A DNA stretch of 64,000 bases from assembly GCA_947254375.1 (NCBI GenBank), contig CAMYCF010000001.1:310001-374000 (forward strand), read 5' to 3'. Source of the stretch: an uncultured Mobilibacterium sp. (GTDB taxonomy: Bacteria > Bacillota > Clostridia > Peptostreptococcales > Anaerovoracaceae). Positions 25,405 through 35,218 of the stretch are shown piece after piece (the first letter of the stretch is position 1; each line of letters starts with the position of its first letter). The notes below the pieces were generated by a model. That model was not told the origin of the DNA, did not search any database, and saw only the letters and a list, made by a program, of their open reading frames with translations. The position numbers and the translations under genes were made by a program.

Positions 25405-26472
25405 TTATTCCGCGTTCGCCCCGGATCCGTCCTCCATATCGGCTCTCATGTTTTCCTTGACCAATTTGATCTTATCCGTGTATTTTTTTATATTCTCTTC
25501 GTCGCCTATCGCATCGTATATCGCGACCAGGGCTTCCATGACTTCTATGTTTCCCGGGCTGTATCTGAGCGCTTTTTTGTAGCAGGAGATCGCACCGTCC
25601 ACGTTGCCGAACGCCGTTTCCGCCGTGCCGAGGTGGTAGTGTATCGGCCACCACGTCTCGAAAGGTCCTTTCGCATATTTTTGCAGGATCTCTTTTCCGG
25701 CGATAAAATCACCGCTCAATATTCTATTGCAGCCGCGTTCGATCTCGACCGGCTCTTTCAGCCGCTCTACGCGCTCCCTTATCTCGTCCCTCATTTCCGC
25801 GAGCTCTTCAGCCGCAGGCGTCCTCTCGCCTTCATCGCCGAGCTCTGAAAGCGTCTTCGATGAGAGGTCGACAAAAGTTTCCCATGTGAGCTTGGCTTTC
25901 ATATAGAGACCGAGATTTACATATGCGTAGCCGAGGAAATAAAAACCGTATGCGAAGTCCGGGTGGATCATCGTCAGGACCTCAAAGATCTCTATGGATT
26001 CCGCCCTGAAATCTCCGATGAATTCCCTGTCCTCTTCTTCTCCGTCATACGAGTCTTTGCATGCCCGTCCGTAAAGGTAGAGGGCATCGCGGTCCTTCGG
26101 ATCTATGTCGAGTGCCGTCCTGAAATACATGGCGGCAATGAGCGGCTCACCGTTGCCTCCGGCCTTTGCACCTTCGGAAACGAGTATTTTTACAGCTGCG
26201 TCACCCATTATCCTTTTGATGTAAGCGATATATGCATCCTTATACAGGAAATGCGAGTCTCCGCCCACTACCCTCGCCATGTTAAGGGCGATCGACAAAG
26301 TAGTGAGCTCATCGCATGCACCGAACGCTATCGGTACCGGTATGCCGTTCAGTATGTCCGCGAGACCCGCCTTCTCAAGATAGTCCGACGAGAGCTCGTC
26401 GAACAGTCCGCCTATATTCAGTTTTTTGAGATGCTTGTCGAGCCTGTCTTTACTCTCGGTCTTTGAGGACAT
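25405..26472 (-). CDS. Tetratricopeptide-repeat protein of unknown function
   Basis: A 355-residue soluble protein. Two regions look like TPR helical pairs: around 105-215 (AAMYFRTALDIDPKD, GFYFLGYAYVNLGLY) and around 265-330 (IHYHLGTAETAFGN, SCYKKALRYSPGN, LVAIYDAIGD). No enzyme motif or signal peptide is visible. Its ATG overlaps the stop of the radical-SAM-like gene (TGATG), so the two are translationally coupled and probably work together. An upstream in-frame ATG at 26484 is possible but would overlap further. Confidence 0.8.
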   Translation of the reverse strand: MSSKTESKDRLDKHLKKLNIGGLFDELSSDYLEKAGLADILNGIPVPIAFGACDELTTLSIALNMARVVGGDSHFLYKDAYIAYIKRIMGDAAVKILVSEGAKAGGNGEPLIAAMYFRTALDIDPKDRDALYLYGRACKDSYDGEEEDREFIGDFRAESIEIFEVLTMIHPDFAYGFYFLGYAYVNLGLYMKAKLTWETFVDLSSKTLSELGDEGERTPAAEELAEMRDEIRERVERLKEPVEIERGCNRILSGDFIAGKEILQKYAKGPFETWWPIHYHLGTAETAFGNVDGAISCYKKALRYSPGNIEVMEALVAIYDAIGDEENIKKYTDKIKLVKENMRADMEDGSGANAE

Positions 26473-27995
26473 CAAATATCCCATCCCTTTTTATCGAATT
26501 TTTTGACTTCGTCTTCGGAGAAATGCTCCTCAAGGTCGGCGTGCAGCGCTTCGAGCAGTAGCTGGAGCTTGAGGGTCTCGCTCAGTTCATCGTACTTTCC
26601 GACGGCATAGGCGTAGAGGACCCTGTAAAGGTTCTCTTTGCGCCTTACGATCTTATCTATGTATGAATTTTCATAGATAAAAGCGGAAAGCTCGCCGAAA
26701 AGGTTGAACGGCGAAATGGCGATGTCGGTCATCAGCCTCGGCAGCGAGTTGGAGAACATGCCGTCCTCCAGATATCTTCCGGCCGTCTCAAGCGTTTTCT
26801 TGATTTTTATCATGTCGAGGGCCTGTATGAAATCGTTCGCTATCACCTCATAAGGAGGTATGGAACTGTAGATATACCCGAATTTCTCCGCTTCGTGCCT
26901 GAGGAGCGTCCCCTTCCTGAGGCTCAGAACGCTCGCATCGAACGTCGCGCCCGGCATACCGTACACCTTGTTGAAGGTGCGGGCGAATTTCTCCGGATCG
27001 TCGTAAGGAAGGCCGAGTTTTATCGACAGGTTGATATCCACCGTTTCATAATGCTGCAGCTGAACGAGGTTGTAGAGCATCTGATAGATGTTCTCTTTTC
27101 TGCCAACCGCGGCGAGAGCTTCCGAATTCGAACTTTCGAGATCGAGGTTGAATCTGAAAAGCCCCTTCCTCGCCGTACCGAGGAGGCGGATCGTCTCCTC
27201 ATCGAGGAAGTCTCCGTTTACGTCGAACACGAAGGAAGTAACGTCGTTATCGTTGTTTATTATGTAGTCCCAGATCCTGTATGCCCTGTCCGGATTGAAG
27301 TTGAACCACTTGTCCGTGAAGTAGACGGCGCCCGCTTCTTTTGCGAGAAAATATCTGAGTTCGGTGCAAACCTTGTTGAGCGAGCGCGTCCTTATCCTCG
27401 CTTCGGAGAGATACTGGGAATATGCGCATCTGTCCGGGCAGCCCCTCGCCGATTCGTAGTAGACATCCTCTCCCTCTTCGACTTCGAATTTATCGTAAGG
27501 GAAAGGAAGGTCGTCGAGTTCGACCGGAGGAGCAATAGGGCTCACTTTTATCTCGTCGTCCGAACGATATGCGAGGCCCGGTATGTTTTCGAAGCCGAAT
27601 TCGTACGTTATTACGGTCTTCAGGAACTCGAACATGACCGTCTCCGGTTCTCCCCTGAAGACGAAGTCGACCGCCGGGTTCTCTCTCATGTATTTTTCCG
27701 TTTCGAACGTGACTTCCATTCCGCCCGTCGCGATTATCGTCGTAGGCGCCGCTTTTTTCAGCATCTCGCAGACCGTGTCGATCTTCCTGCGGTTCAGCAT
27801 GTTCGTATGGAAATATACGATGTTGTAGCCGCCCATGGCTATCTCCTCGTACACCTCGATGTCGCTGAAAGCGTCGTCAAATTCTCTGACGGTGATGTCG
27901 ATCGGTGCATCCGAGACTACGCCGTACAGATTTTTGAGGGCCAGCTTGCTGTGGAGGCAGTCATTTTTGATAGTCGTCAAAAGTAGTTTCATCAT
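26472..27995 (-). CDS. B12-binding/radical SAM-like protein with incomplete cluster motif
   Basis: A 507-residue protein laid out like B12-binding-domain radical SAM enzymes: a cobalamin-type Rossmann region at about 1-130 (VYFHTNMLN, IIATGGMEVT), a linker, then a radical SAM barrel from about 178, and a C-terminal domain of the DUF4080 kind. The cluster motif should be C-x3-C-x2-C, but here it is C186-PDR-C190-AY-S193. The serine codon TCC lies at 27417-27419. Without the third cysteine the [4Fe-4S] cluster would lack a ligand. It may be a degenerate homologue, a point mutation, or a sequencing error. It is coupled to the TPR gene downstream. Confidence 0.8.
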   Translation of the reverse strand: MMKLLLTTIKNDCLHSKLALKNLYGVVSDAPIDITVREFDDAFSDIEVYEEIAMGGYNIVYFHTNMLNRRKIDTVCEMLKKAAPTTIIATGGMEVTFETEKYMRENPAVDFVFRGEPETVMFEFLKTVITYEFGFENIPGLAYRSDDEIKVSPIAPPVELDDLPFPYDKFEVEEGEDVYYESARGCPDRCAYSQYLSEARIRTRSLNKVCTELRYFLAKEAGAVYFTDKWFNFNPDRAYRIWDYIINNDNDVTSFVFDVNGDFLDEETIRLLGTARKGLFRFNLDLESSNSEALAAVGRKENIYQMLYNLVQLQHYETVDINLSIKLGLPYDDPEKFARTFNKVYGMPGATFDASVLSLRKGTLLRHEAEKFGYIYSSIPPYEVIANDFIQALDMIKIKKTLETAGRYLEDGMFSNSLPRLMTDIAISPFNLFGELSAFIYENSYIDKIVRRKENLYRVLYAYAVGKYDELSETLKLQLLLEALHADLEEHFSEDEVKKFDKKGWDI

Positions 27996-27998
27996 CTC

Positions 27999-29717
27999 TT
28001 ACATCCTCTCCGGTGCTTTTATGCCAAGCAGATCAAGACAGTTTGCTATAACGGTTTTGGAGGCCGATACGAGGGCAAGCTTCGCGAGCCTTTCATCGTC
28101 GTCCTCAACCAAAATATGTTCGTCGTGATAAAATTTATTGAAACTTTGAGCTATATCTATGAGGTGCCTCGTCACTATGGACGGCTCGTATTTCTCCGTC
28201 GCGTCGATGATGACGTCAGGCACCCTGTAAAGCAGTTTTACGAGGGCGTACGCGCTGTCAGACGAGAGCGCCGAAAAATCGATCTTTTCCGGATCCGCCA
28301 GGCGCGCGAGATCTTCTTCGGACGCCTTTCTGAGGACGCTCGAAGCCCTTGCATGCGTATATTGTACATAAGGACCGGTCTCGCCGTCAAAGTTGAGCAC
28401 CTTGTCCCACGAGAAAACGTAATCTTTTATCCTGTTGTTTGAAAGCTCCTGGAAAATGACGGCGCCGATGCCGACGTCCTTAGCGATCTGTTCCGTCTCT
28501 TCGTCGTCGGTCCCCCGCTCTTTTATTATCTCAGCCGTTTTATCGACGGCTTTTCTGAGGACATCCTCGAGGAAAACGACCCTTCCGTGCCTCGTCGACA
28601 TCGTTCCGTCTTCCATGCTGACGAGTCCGAACGGAACGTGGATGCAGTTTTTCTGCTGCTCGTATCCCAGAAGTTCGAGGACCTTCTTCCACTGTTTGAA
28701 GTGGAGGTTCTGCTGCGAAGCGACGACGTAGATGCACTTGTCGAAATCGTAGTGCTCCATCCTGTAAACGGCAGCGGCGATGTCCCTCGTTACGTAGAGA
28801 GTCGAACCGTCCGACTTGGTTATGAGTGCCGGCGGCATGTCGAAGTCGTCGAGACGAACGATCTGCGCGCCCTCGGATTCCTCTAAAAGTCCGCTGTCAT
28901 TAAGCTCATTTATGAAGCGAGGCATCTTGTTGGAGTAAAAACTCTCACCCGCGTAGGAATCGAATTTTATCCCCATCATGTCGTACACTTTTTGAAAAGC
29001 CTTTATGCTGAGCTCCCTGAATCTCTCCCAGAGCTCGACCTCCTCTTTTTCGCCGTTCTCGAGAGCGAGAAAAGCCTTCCTCGCCTCTTCGTTCAGGGAC
29101 GGATCCTTCTCCGCCTCCTCGTGGAACCTCGTATAATATTTGAGGAGCGTTTTTATCGGGGCCTTTTCGAGTTCCGCATCGTTCCCCCACCTCCTGTATG
29201 CGACGATCATCTTTCCGAACTGCGTGCCGTAATCGCCGAGGTGGTTTATCCTGACCGTCTCGTATCCCGTCGCATCGTAAAGTTTATAGAGGGCGTTCCC
29301 TATTACCGTGCTCCTTATGTGGCCGATGTGGAACGGCTTTGCGATGTTCGGCGACGAAAATTCGACGATCACCTTCTTCCCTTTTCCTATGTCCGACCTT
29401 CCGTAGTCGCGGCCGCGTTTCAGGACCTCTCCTACCAGTTCACGCGCAAAAAACGGTCTGTCGATGAACATGTTCACATATGCTCCTACCGCCTCGACCT
29501 TTTCGAATATCTCTGTACCGGAGAGTTGCTCCGCTATATCGGACGCTATCATCTGCGGCGCCTTTCTCATCTCCTTAGCCAGCCTGAAGCACGGGAACGC
29601 GTAATCCCCCATGCTACTGTCCGCCGGTATCTCGATGAGCTGCCTTATTTCGTCGTTTGAGAGCGACCCCGCTTTGCCGCTCAGTTCTTCCGCTATTTTT
29701 CCTTTGATGTCGATCAT
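27999..29717 (-). CDS. argS: Arginyl-tRNA synthetase
   Basis: A class I synthetase charging tRNA-Arg. The 572-residue protein has the N-terminal Add-1 domain and the HIGH motif in KPFHIGHIRS. At the KMSKS position it has MSTRHG, the usual ArgRS variation, and it carries the DALR anticodon-binding domain at the C terminus. No T-box leader is visible upstream; it follows DUF523 by 16 bases. Confidence 0.98.
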   Translation of the reverse strand: MIDIKGKIAEELSGKAGSLSNDEIRQLIEIPADSSMGDYAFPCFRLAKEMRKAPQMIASDIAEQLSGTEIFEKVEAVGAYVNMFIDRPFFARELVGEVLKRGRDYGRSDIGKGKKVIVEFSSPNIAKPFHIGHIRSTVIGNALYKLYDATGYETVRINHLGDYGTQFGKMIVAYRRWGNDAELEKAPIKTLLKYYTRFHEEAEKDPSLNEEARKAFLALENGEKEEVELWERFRELSIKAFQKVYDMMGIKFDSYAGESFYSNKMPRFINELNDSGLLEESEGAQIVRLDDFDMPPALITKSDGSTLYVTRDIAAAVYRMEHYDFDKCIYVVASQQNLHFKQWKKVLELLGYEQQKNCIHVPFGLVSMEDGTMSTRHGRVVFLEDVLRKAVDKTAEIIKERGTDDEETEQIAKDVGIGAVIFQELSNNRIKDYVFSWDKVLNFDGETGPYVQYTHARASSVLRKASEEDLARLADPEKIDFSALSSDSAYALVKLLYRVPDVIIDATEKYEPSIVTRHLIDIAQSFNKFYHDEHILVEDDDERLAKLALVSASKTVIANCLDLLGIKAPERM

Positions 29718-29733
29718 AAATCTCTCCGTTTGA

Positions 29734-30255
29734 TTATTTTATCGCGTCTCTGAAAACCTCTTTGAAGTTTTTCTCCGTCGCCACGGTTATATCATTATTT
29801 TTGAGGAGCGCCGTAAAAACGCCGTCTCCCTCGGTCAGCCTCCCCGTAAAAGTGCCGTCGTAAACTTCACCGCACCCGCACGAAGGGCTGTTCGCCTTCA
29901 GTATCGCGCCCTCTACGGGCTCACCGCGCCTTTCCGCCTCCGGGATCGCATCCCAGTAAGAGCGGGCGGCTCCTGACACGAAATTCGCGGTCACATCCGT
30001 TCCTTCACTGTCTATGACCTTGAAATATTTGCCGCGCATGGCCACGGCGCCTCCGTCAGCCGGCTCCGCACCCTTCGCATCGTTCGATTCTGTAAGTTCG
30101 GACGGTACCCTCGGGCTCTTAAGTCCGCCGGCCGTTTCGGGACATACATCAAAACAGGAGTGCGTTTCGCAAAAGCGAATCACCTCATCGTTTCGATTAT
30201 TACCTCCGTTATACTTACAGTTTACGCCTAAAAGGCACCTGCTGACAATATACAT
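29734..30255 (-). CDS. DUF523 family protein
   Basis: A 173-residue protein that opens with the family signature SRCLLGVNCKYNG, followed by CPETAGGLKSPR and the cysteine-rich KANSPSCGCG. The conserved cysteines suggest metal or cluster binding or thiol chemistry, but the function of the family is not established. It lies four bases after mutS2. Confidence 0.88.
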   Translation of the reverse strand: MYIVSRCLLGVNCKYNGGNNRNDEVIRFCETHSCFDVCPETAGGLKSPRVPSELTESNDAKGAEPADGGAVAMRGKYFKVIDSEGTDVTANFVSGAARSYWDAIPEAERRGEPVEGAILKANSPSCGCGEVYDGTFTGRLTEGDGVFTALLKNNDITVATEKNFKEVFRDAIK

Positions 30256-30259
30256 ATTT

Positions 30260-32656
30260 TTATCCGTTCTTCAATGTGACGACGGTCGCGCCTTCTCCGC
30301 CTTCACTGTAAGGCGCCGATTTGTACGACTCGACGAAAGGATTGGCCGCGAGCTCTTTCCTGAGCCCGTTCTTGAGTATTCCCTCTCCCCTGCCGTGTAT
30401 GACCGTAACGCGCCTCATGCCGGCTATGTACGCGTCGTCTATGTACTTGGACAGTTCCATAACGGCGTCATCCAGGTTTTTTCCTATGAGGTTGATCGAT
30501 GCCCTTACCGTCTGCGCCTTGCGGCTAGACAGCTTTGCATAGCTCCGCTTCTTGCGGTCTTGTATCGCTTCCTCATCGATAAGCATGAGGTCGGACACTT
30601 TCGCGTTTATCTTCAGCGAGCCGACCCGCACGACCAGATTGCCCGATTCGTCGGGAAGGCTTTCCACGGTGCCGTTCTGATCTATCGTAAGGAGCTTCAC
30701 TCCCGTTCCGACCTTCAGATCTTCGGCTTTCACCTTCTCGGCCGGCCCTGCGGCATCGCTCTGCACGGCCGGTTTGCGGCGCTTCTTCAGCTTTTTCTCT
30801 GAATCTCCGATACGGCGCCTCAGCTCGTTTATGTCCGAAGTCGCCCTTCCGGTGTCTTCCCTCTCGCGCTTCTTTATCTCCCTTAGCTCTGCGGTCGCTT
30901 CCTCGAGAAGAGCTTTGAATTCGCTGAGGTCTTCGTCCGCCTCCGCCTGAGCGTCATCGAGAGCCCTTTCTTTTATTCGGGCGGCGTCTTCGGTCCTCTT
31001 CCTCGCATCTTCGAGATATTTTTCGGCTTCGGCGTTTTTCCTCTCGGCTTCCGCGAGCATCTCGGCCGCGGCCTTTTTCTCATTCTCTATGCTCGATACG
31101 GCGTCCTCGAACTCGAGCTCTTTGCCGCTCATGAGCTCAGTCGCCCTTTTTATCACGCCTTCCTCGAGGCCGAGTTTCCTCGATATCTCAAAAGCGTTCG
31201 ACCTCCCCGGCAGGCCCATTCTGAGATGATATGTCGGGGAAAGCGTGTCGACGTCGAATTCCATCGACGCATTCTCGACACCGCCTGTGGAGAGCGCGTA
31301 TTTCTTGAGTTCGGTATAATGGGTTGTCGCAGCCGTAAGAGCTCCGCTCGAAGAGATCTTTTCGAGGAGCGCTATACCGAGGGCCGCACCCTCGGCAGGG
31401 TCAGTTCCCGCGCCGAGCTCATCCAGAAGGACGAGCGAATTTTCGTCGGCCCTTTCAACGATCTCGCAGATGTTCTTCATATGTGCCGAGAAAGTGCTCA
31501 GGCTCTGCTCTATGCTCTGTTCGTCGCCTATATCGGCAAACACCTCATTTAGAACGGGTATGCTGCTCTCCTCGCTGCACGGCACATGGAGGCCGCTCAT
31601 CGTCATCAGCACAAAAAGTCCGATCGTCTTGAGAGTTATCGTCTTTCCTCCCGTGTTCGGTCCCGTTATCAGGAGGGTCCTGAAGCCCTTGCCTATGGAG
31701 ACGTCGATCGGCACGACCTTTTCCTTATCTATAAGGGGATGTCTTCCCCTCCTTATATCTATATATCCTTCGTCGTTCAGGTGCGGCTCGAAAGCCCCCA
31801 TGTCGACTGACAGTTTTCCCTTTGCGTTTATCAGATCGAGCTCCGCGAGCAGTTTCTGATTGTTTTTTATCGAGTCGGCACACCCCGCCACCCTCATCGA
31901 AAAATCGCTGAGTATCGCGGCGATCTCCGCCTCTTCTTTCAGCATGAGCGTCTTCAGCTCGTTGTTGTATGTGACTACGATCTGCGGTTCAATAAAAACG
32001 GTGGCTCCCGTTGCCGATCTGTCGTGGATGATGCCCGGGACCGCATTCGCGTATTCCTTTTTTACCGGGATGACATAGCGCCCGTTCCTCACGGTGACGA
32101 CCATGTCCTGCAGATATTTCGAGGCTGTCCCGGACGATATTATGCCCTGAAGTCTCCCCCTTATCGCCTCGTTCGTAAGGCTTATCGAGCGCCTTATCGC
32201 CCTGAGATCGGGCGAGGCGTCGTCGGCCATCTCGTCAGGCGTGATTATCGCCCTGTCGATATCCCTCGCCAACTCGGTCGACGGCAGGAGAAGAGACGCT
32301 ATTTCGGAAATGAATTTCGTTTCCGGAACATCGGAAGACAGAAATCTTTTTACCTCACCTGTTATCTTGAGGTTCCTCGCGATCTCCTTAAGGTCGCGCA
32401 TCGACAGGATCGACATTTTTTTCGCCGCATCGGCGAGACCGGAGACATCGGTAAAATCCCCCACCGGGATGGAGCCCTTATACAGAATAACGGAAACCGC
32501 TTCCGTAGTTTCCGTTAGAGCGTCACTGACCATGCGCTTGTTTGACATAGGCGCAAGAGCCCTGACACGAGCTTTGGCTGCATCGGATCCGGCCCGATCC
32601 GCCAAAAGATCAATTATCCTGTTGTATTCCAGAACTGTCTCAGCCTTCTTATTCAT
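30260..32656 (-). CDS. mutS2: MutS2 family ATPase with Smr domain
   Basis: MutS2 proteins bind branched DNA or stalled ribosomes; they do not act in MutL-dependent mismatch repair. The 798-residue protein has the MutS core and clamp, Walker A GPNTGGKT at about 333, the STFSAHM and DELGAGTDP motifs, a long coiled coil (about 515-640), a KOW-like segment, and a C-terminal Smr domain (718-798). In Smr the nuclease-linked LDLR/LDxH motif is replaced by INLI (721-724), while HGRG (754-757) is intact. Its start overlaps the zapA end by eight bases. Confidence 0.95.
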   Translation of the reverse strand: MNKKAETVLEYNRIIDLLADRAGSDAAKARVRALAPMSNKRMVSDALTETTEAVSVILYKGSIPVGDFTDVSGLADAAKKMSILSMRDLKEIARNLKITGEVKRFLSSDVPETKFISEIASLLLPSTELARDIDRAIITPDEMADDASPDLRAIRRSISLTNEAIRGRLQGIISSGTASKYLQDMVVTVRNGRYVIPVKKEYANAVPGIIHDRSATGATVFIEPQIVVTYNNELKTLMLKEEAEIAAILSDFSMRVAGCADSIKNNQKLLAELDLINAKGKLSVDMGAFEPHLNDEGYIDIRRGRHPLIDKEKVVPIDVSIGKGFRTLLITGPNTGGKTITLKTIGLFVLMTMSGLHVPCSEESSIPVLNEVFADIGDEQSIEQSLSTFSAHMKNICEIVERADENSLVLLDELGAGTDPAEGAALGIALLEKISSSGALTAATTHYTELKKYALSTGGVENASMEFDVDTLSPTYHLRMGLPGRSNAFEISRKLGLEEGVIKRATELMSGKELEFEDAVSSIENEKKAAAEMLAEAERKNAEAEKYLEDARKRTEDAARIKERALDDAQAEADEDLSEFKALLEEATAELREIKKREREDTGRATSDINELRRRIGDSEKKLKKRRKPAVQSDAAGPAEKVKAEDLKVGTGVKLLTIDQNGTVESLPDESGNLVVRVGSLKINAKVSDLMLIDEEAIQDRKKRSYAKLSSRKAQTVRASINLIGKNLDDAVMELSKYIDDAYIAGMRRVTVIHGRGEGILKNGLRKELAANPFVESYKSAPYSEGGEGATVVTLKNG

Positions 32657-33128
32657 CTTCCTTGTTGAATTTCTTGAGGCTTCTGAGTTCGTTCTTCAAA
32701 TTCACATTTTCCATCTGGAGGTCGAAATAGGCGTTTTCCATATCGTTGCATTTTCTTTCGAGCTCGCGGTATTTCTCGCCCTCGTCGGCCTGTTTGTCAA
32801 GCCCCATAGCCATCTTCTCTTTGAGCTCGGTGACCTGCTTCTTCGCATTTTCCCAAAGCGATATGTAGTGCTTTACATCGTTATCGAGTTGGTGGGTCTC
32901 GGCCTGGAGTTTGCTGAGCATCTCTACGTTGTCCAAAAGTTTTTCCGCGATGTTTACCGCCGCAAGGACTGCCCTTCTGTATTCGGCCGCACCGAATGCC
33001 GCTTCACCGATGCGATCCATCTCGTCATCAACGAATTTTGCGATCTCCCTGATCTTCTCTTCGTCCTTGTCTCCCGACAAAATATAATTGTTGCCGGCGA
33101 TGGTTACTTCTGCTCTGTACCTTTCCAT
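32649..33128 (-). CDS. zapA: Cell division protein ZapA
   Basis: ZapA binds FtsZ and bundles protofilaments at the division site. The 159-residue protein has the typical N-terminal domain (VTIAGNNYILSGD, IAKFVDDEM, AVLAAVNIAEKLL) and a long C-terminal coiled coil with heptad-like leucines. It is longer than the minimal ZapA of about 85-110 residues because of this coil. It overlaps mutS2, an arrangement common in Firmicutes. Confidence 0.92.
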   Translation of the reverse strand: MERYRAEVTIAGNNYILSGDKDEEKIREIAKFVDDEMDRIGEAAFGAAEYRRAVLAAVNIAEKLLDNVEMLSKLQAETHQLDNDVKHYISLWENAKKQVTELKEKMAMGLDKQADEGEKYRELERKCNDMENAYFDLQMENVNLKNELRSLKKFNKEDE

Positions 33129-33196
33129 AACTGTCTCCTCTGATAAAAATTGCTGATAAAATCGTCCGACCGTCCGTCTGCGCGATGATCTCCGTC

Positions 33197-34006
33197 TCAG
33201 GAGCGATCCGAAAGTCTCTGTATTAAAGAACCGTACATGATAACGGCCGCCGACACGGCGGCATTGAGCGATTCGATACCGTCCCTCATTGGTATATTGA
33301 TGCGTTGATCCGCTTTGTCCATTATCTCTTCGGCGATCCCGCCGCCTTCGTTCCCTATGACTACGGCATTGCCGTGAGTAAGATCCGCGTCGTAATAGGC
33401 AGCTCCGCCTGAAGGGTCGGTCACCGTCAGGCGATGACCCGTTTCCTTAAGGAGCGAAATGAGCTCTTCCGCATCGGAACAATGTATTACCGGCATCCTG
33501 AAGATGAGCCCCGCAGTGGATCTCAGGACTTTCGGCGAAAAGATGTCCGCCGTGCCCTTGAGTGCGAAGACCGCTTTAAATCCGGCGGCATATGCCGTCC
33601 TGATCACCGTGCCCACATTGCCCGGATCCTGCATCCTGTCCATGACGATAAAATCTTCCGTCCCCGCGGACTTCCGCAGTATGTCCCCGGCCGTTCCGAA
33701 ATCGGGTTTCCGTACGACCGCAAGTACGCCTACGCCGTTTCCGGCATCGGCTTCCTTCTCGAATATCCTTCGCGGCAACTCAAAGCACTCCGCGCCTCCA
33801 AGTTCCGCTTCCCGAAGGACCGACCGTCTCGGCACATGGTCTTCGGATATCAGGACGATATCCGGTACAAAGCCGCAGGACAACGCTTCTTCGAGGAGGT
33901 TTTCACCTTCGATCACGAAACGATGTTCGCCGTCCCTGTATTTCCTGTGCCTCAGTTTCCTGATCGCCTTTAATTTGGCGTTTTCGGAGGACTCGATCCT
34001 TCGCAT
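33197..34006 (-). CDS. TrmH/SpoU family RNA 2'-O-methyltransferase
   Basis: Methylates ribose in rRNA or tRNA with SAM through a knotted SPOUT fold. The 269-residue protein has the N-terminal L30e-like substrate domain and the three SPOUT motifs: DPGNVGTVIRTA, IGNEGGGI and IPMRDGIESLNAAVSAA. By layout it is nearest RlmB or TsnR-like enzymes; the exact target nucleotide is not readable. It lies 15 bases after ftsZ. Confidence 0.92.
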   Translation of the reverse strand: MRRIESSENAKLKAIRKLRHRKYRDGEHRFVIEGENLLEEALSCGFVPDIVLISEDHVPRRSVLREAELGGAECFELPRRIFEKEADAGNGVGVLAVVRKPDFGTAGDILRKSAGTEDFIVMDRMQDPGNVGTVIRTAYAAGFKAVFALKGTADIFSPKVLRSTAGLIFRMPVIHCSDAEELISLLKETGHRLTVTDPSGGAAYYDADLTHGNAVVIGNEGGGIAEEIMDKADQRINIPMRDGIESLNAAVSAAVIMYGSLIQRLSDRS

Positions 34007-34021
34007 CGCGGTAAGCGCCTT

Positions 34022-35164
34022 TTATTTCAGGAAATCCGGTATGTCGAATCCCGGCTGCGAATCATCGTAGTGCGAGAGCAGCTCTCCGGCATCGACTTCA
34101 CGGGCGTCTATTCCGTCAAATTTGATCGGTGTGCCCTTTATTTCTTCTACGTGTTTTTCTGCAGGTGCGATCTCACGATATTCCGGCGAATAAGAAGCGG
34201 CCGAATTGAAGTCCGTCGCAACTATAGTGATTACGACCTTTCCGTTCAGATCCTCTTCCACAGCGGCTCCGAAGATGATGTTCGCATCGGCATCGGCTTC
34301 CGCCTGGACTCTCTCTGCGATCTCGCTTATATCGTGCATCCTGAGGTCGTTTCCGCCTGCAATGTGCAGGAGTATGGATTTTGCTCCGTCGATGTTCGTC
34401 TCGAGGAGCGGGCTCTCGATGGCGTTCCTTACGGCATCTTCCACCTTGTTCTCGCCTTCTCCTACGCCGACACCCATGTGAGCCATTCCTCTGCCCTGCA
34501 TTATAGATTTGACGTCAGCGAAGTCTACGTTTACGATGCCGTGCTCGGAAATGAGTTCGGAAATGCCCTGAACACCCTTTCTGAGTACATCATCGGCCAT
34601 AGCGAACGCATCCACGAACGTGGTGTTTTTGTCGCTCGACTCGCTGAGTCTGTCGTTCGGTATAACTACGAGAGAGTCAACAAAATTGAAGAGGTAGTCA
34701 ATTCCCTTCAATGCCCTCTCTTTTCTCATCCTGCCTTCAAAGGAGAACGGCTTCGTTACGACTGCGACGGTGAGCGCTCCGACCGACTGCGCGGCCTGTG
34801 CTATTACCGGCGCGGCTCCCGTACCCGTTCCTCCGCCCATTCCGGCGGTAACGAATACCATATCCGCTCCTTCAAGGTATCCTTTGATTTCTTCTATCGT
34901 CTCTTCGGCGGCACGCTGGCCAACGGAAGGATCGGCTCCCGCACCTCTCCCGTTGGTCGTTTTCTGACCGATCTGGATCTGGTGCTCCGCTTTGCAGTGT
35001 TCAAGCGCCTGCTTATCGGTGTTGACGGCTATGAAAGTTACGCCTCTCAGGTTGGTATCTACCATTCGGTTTACGGCGTTACATCCGCCTCCGCCTACTC
35101 CTATGACTTTTATTATGGCAGCGCCTTCCTGTTCGTTCGCAACGTCAGAAACAAATTCCATCAT
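34022..35164 (-). CDS. ftsZ: Cell division GTPase FtsZ
   Basis: A tubulin-like GTPase that builds the division ring. The 380-residue protein has the tubulin signature GGGTGTG at 110-116, the T7 loop region NVDFADVK, a short variable linker, and the conserved C-terminal peptide DIPDFLK that binds partners. An open frame extends upstream to 35224, but ATG 35164 has AGGAGG seven bases before it. It is preceded by divIB with no ftsA between, so membrane tethering must use SepF or an ftsA located elsewhere. Confidence 0.98.
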   Translation of the reverse strand: MMEFVSDVANEQEGAAIIKVIGVGGGGCNAVNRMVDTNLRGVTFIAVNTDKQALEHCKAEHQIQIGQKTTNGRGAGADPSVGQRAAEETIEEIKGYLEGADMVFVTAGMGGGTGTGAAPVIAQAAQSVGALTVAVVTKPFSFEGRMRKERALKGIDYLFNFVDSLVVIPNDRLSESSDKNTTFVDAFAMADDVLRKGVQGISELISEHGIVNVDFADVKSIMQGRGMAHMGVGVGEGENKVEDAVRNAIESPLLETNIDGAKSILLHIAGGNDLRMHDISEIAERVQAEADADANIIFGAAVEEDLNGKVVITIVATDFNSAASYSPEYREIAPAEKHVEEIKGTPIKFDGIDAREVDAGELLSHYDDSQPGFDIPDFLK

Positions 35165-35218
35165 ATGGCTCCCTCCTATGTGTTTATACTCATTCATAAT
35201 ATCATAACAGCCTTGTTT

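Noticed and set aside
29718..29733. T-box leader for argS
   Set aside because: The gap to the upstream gene is only 16 bases.
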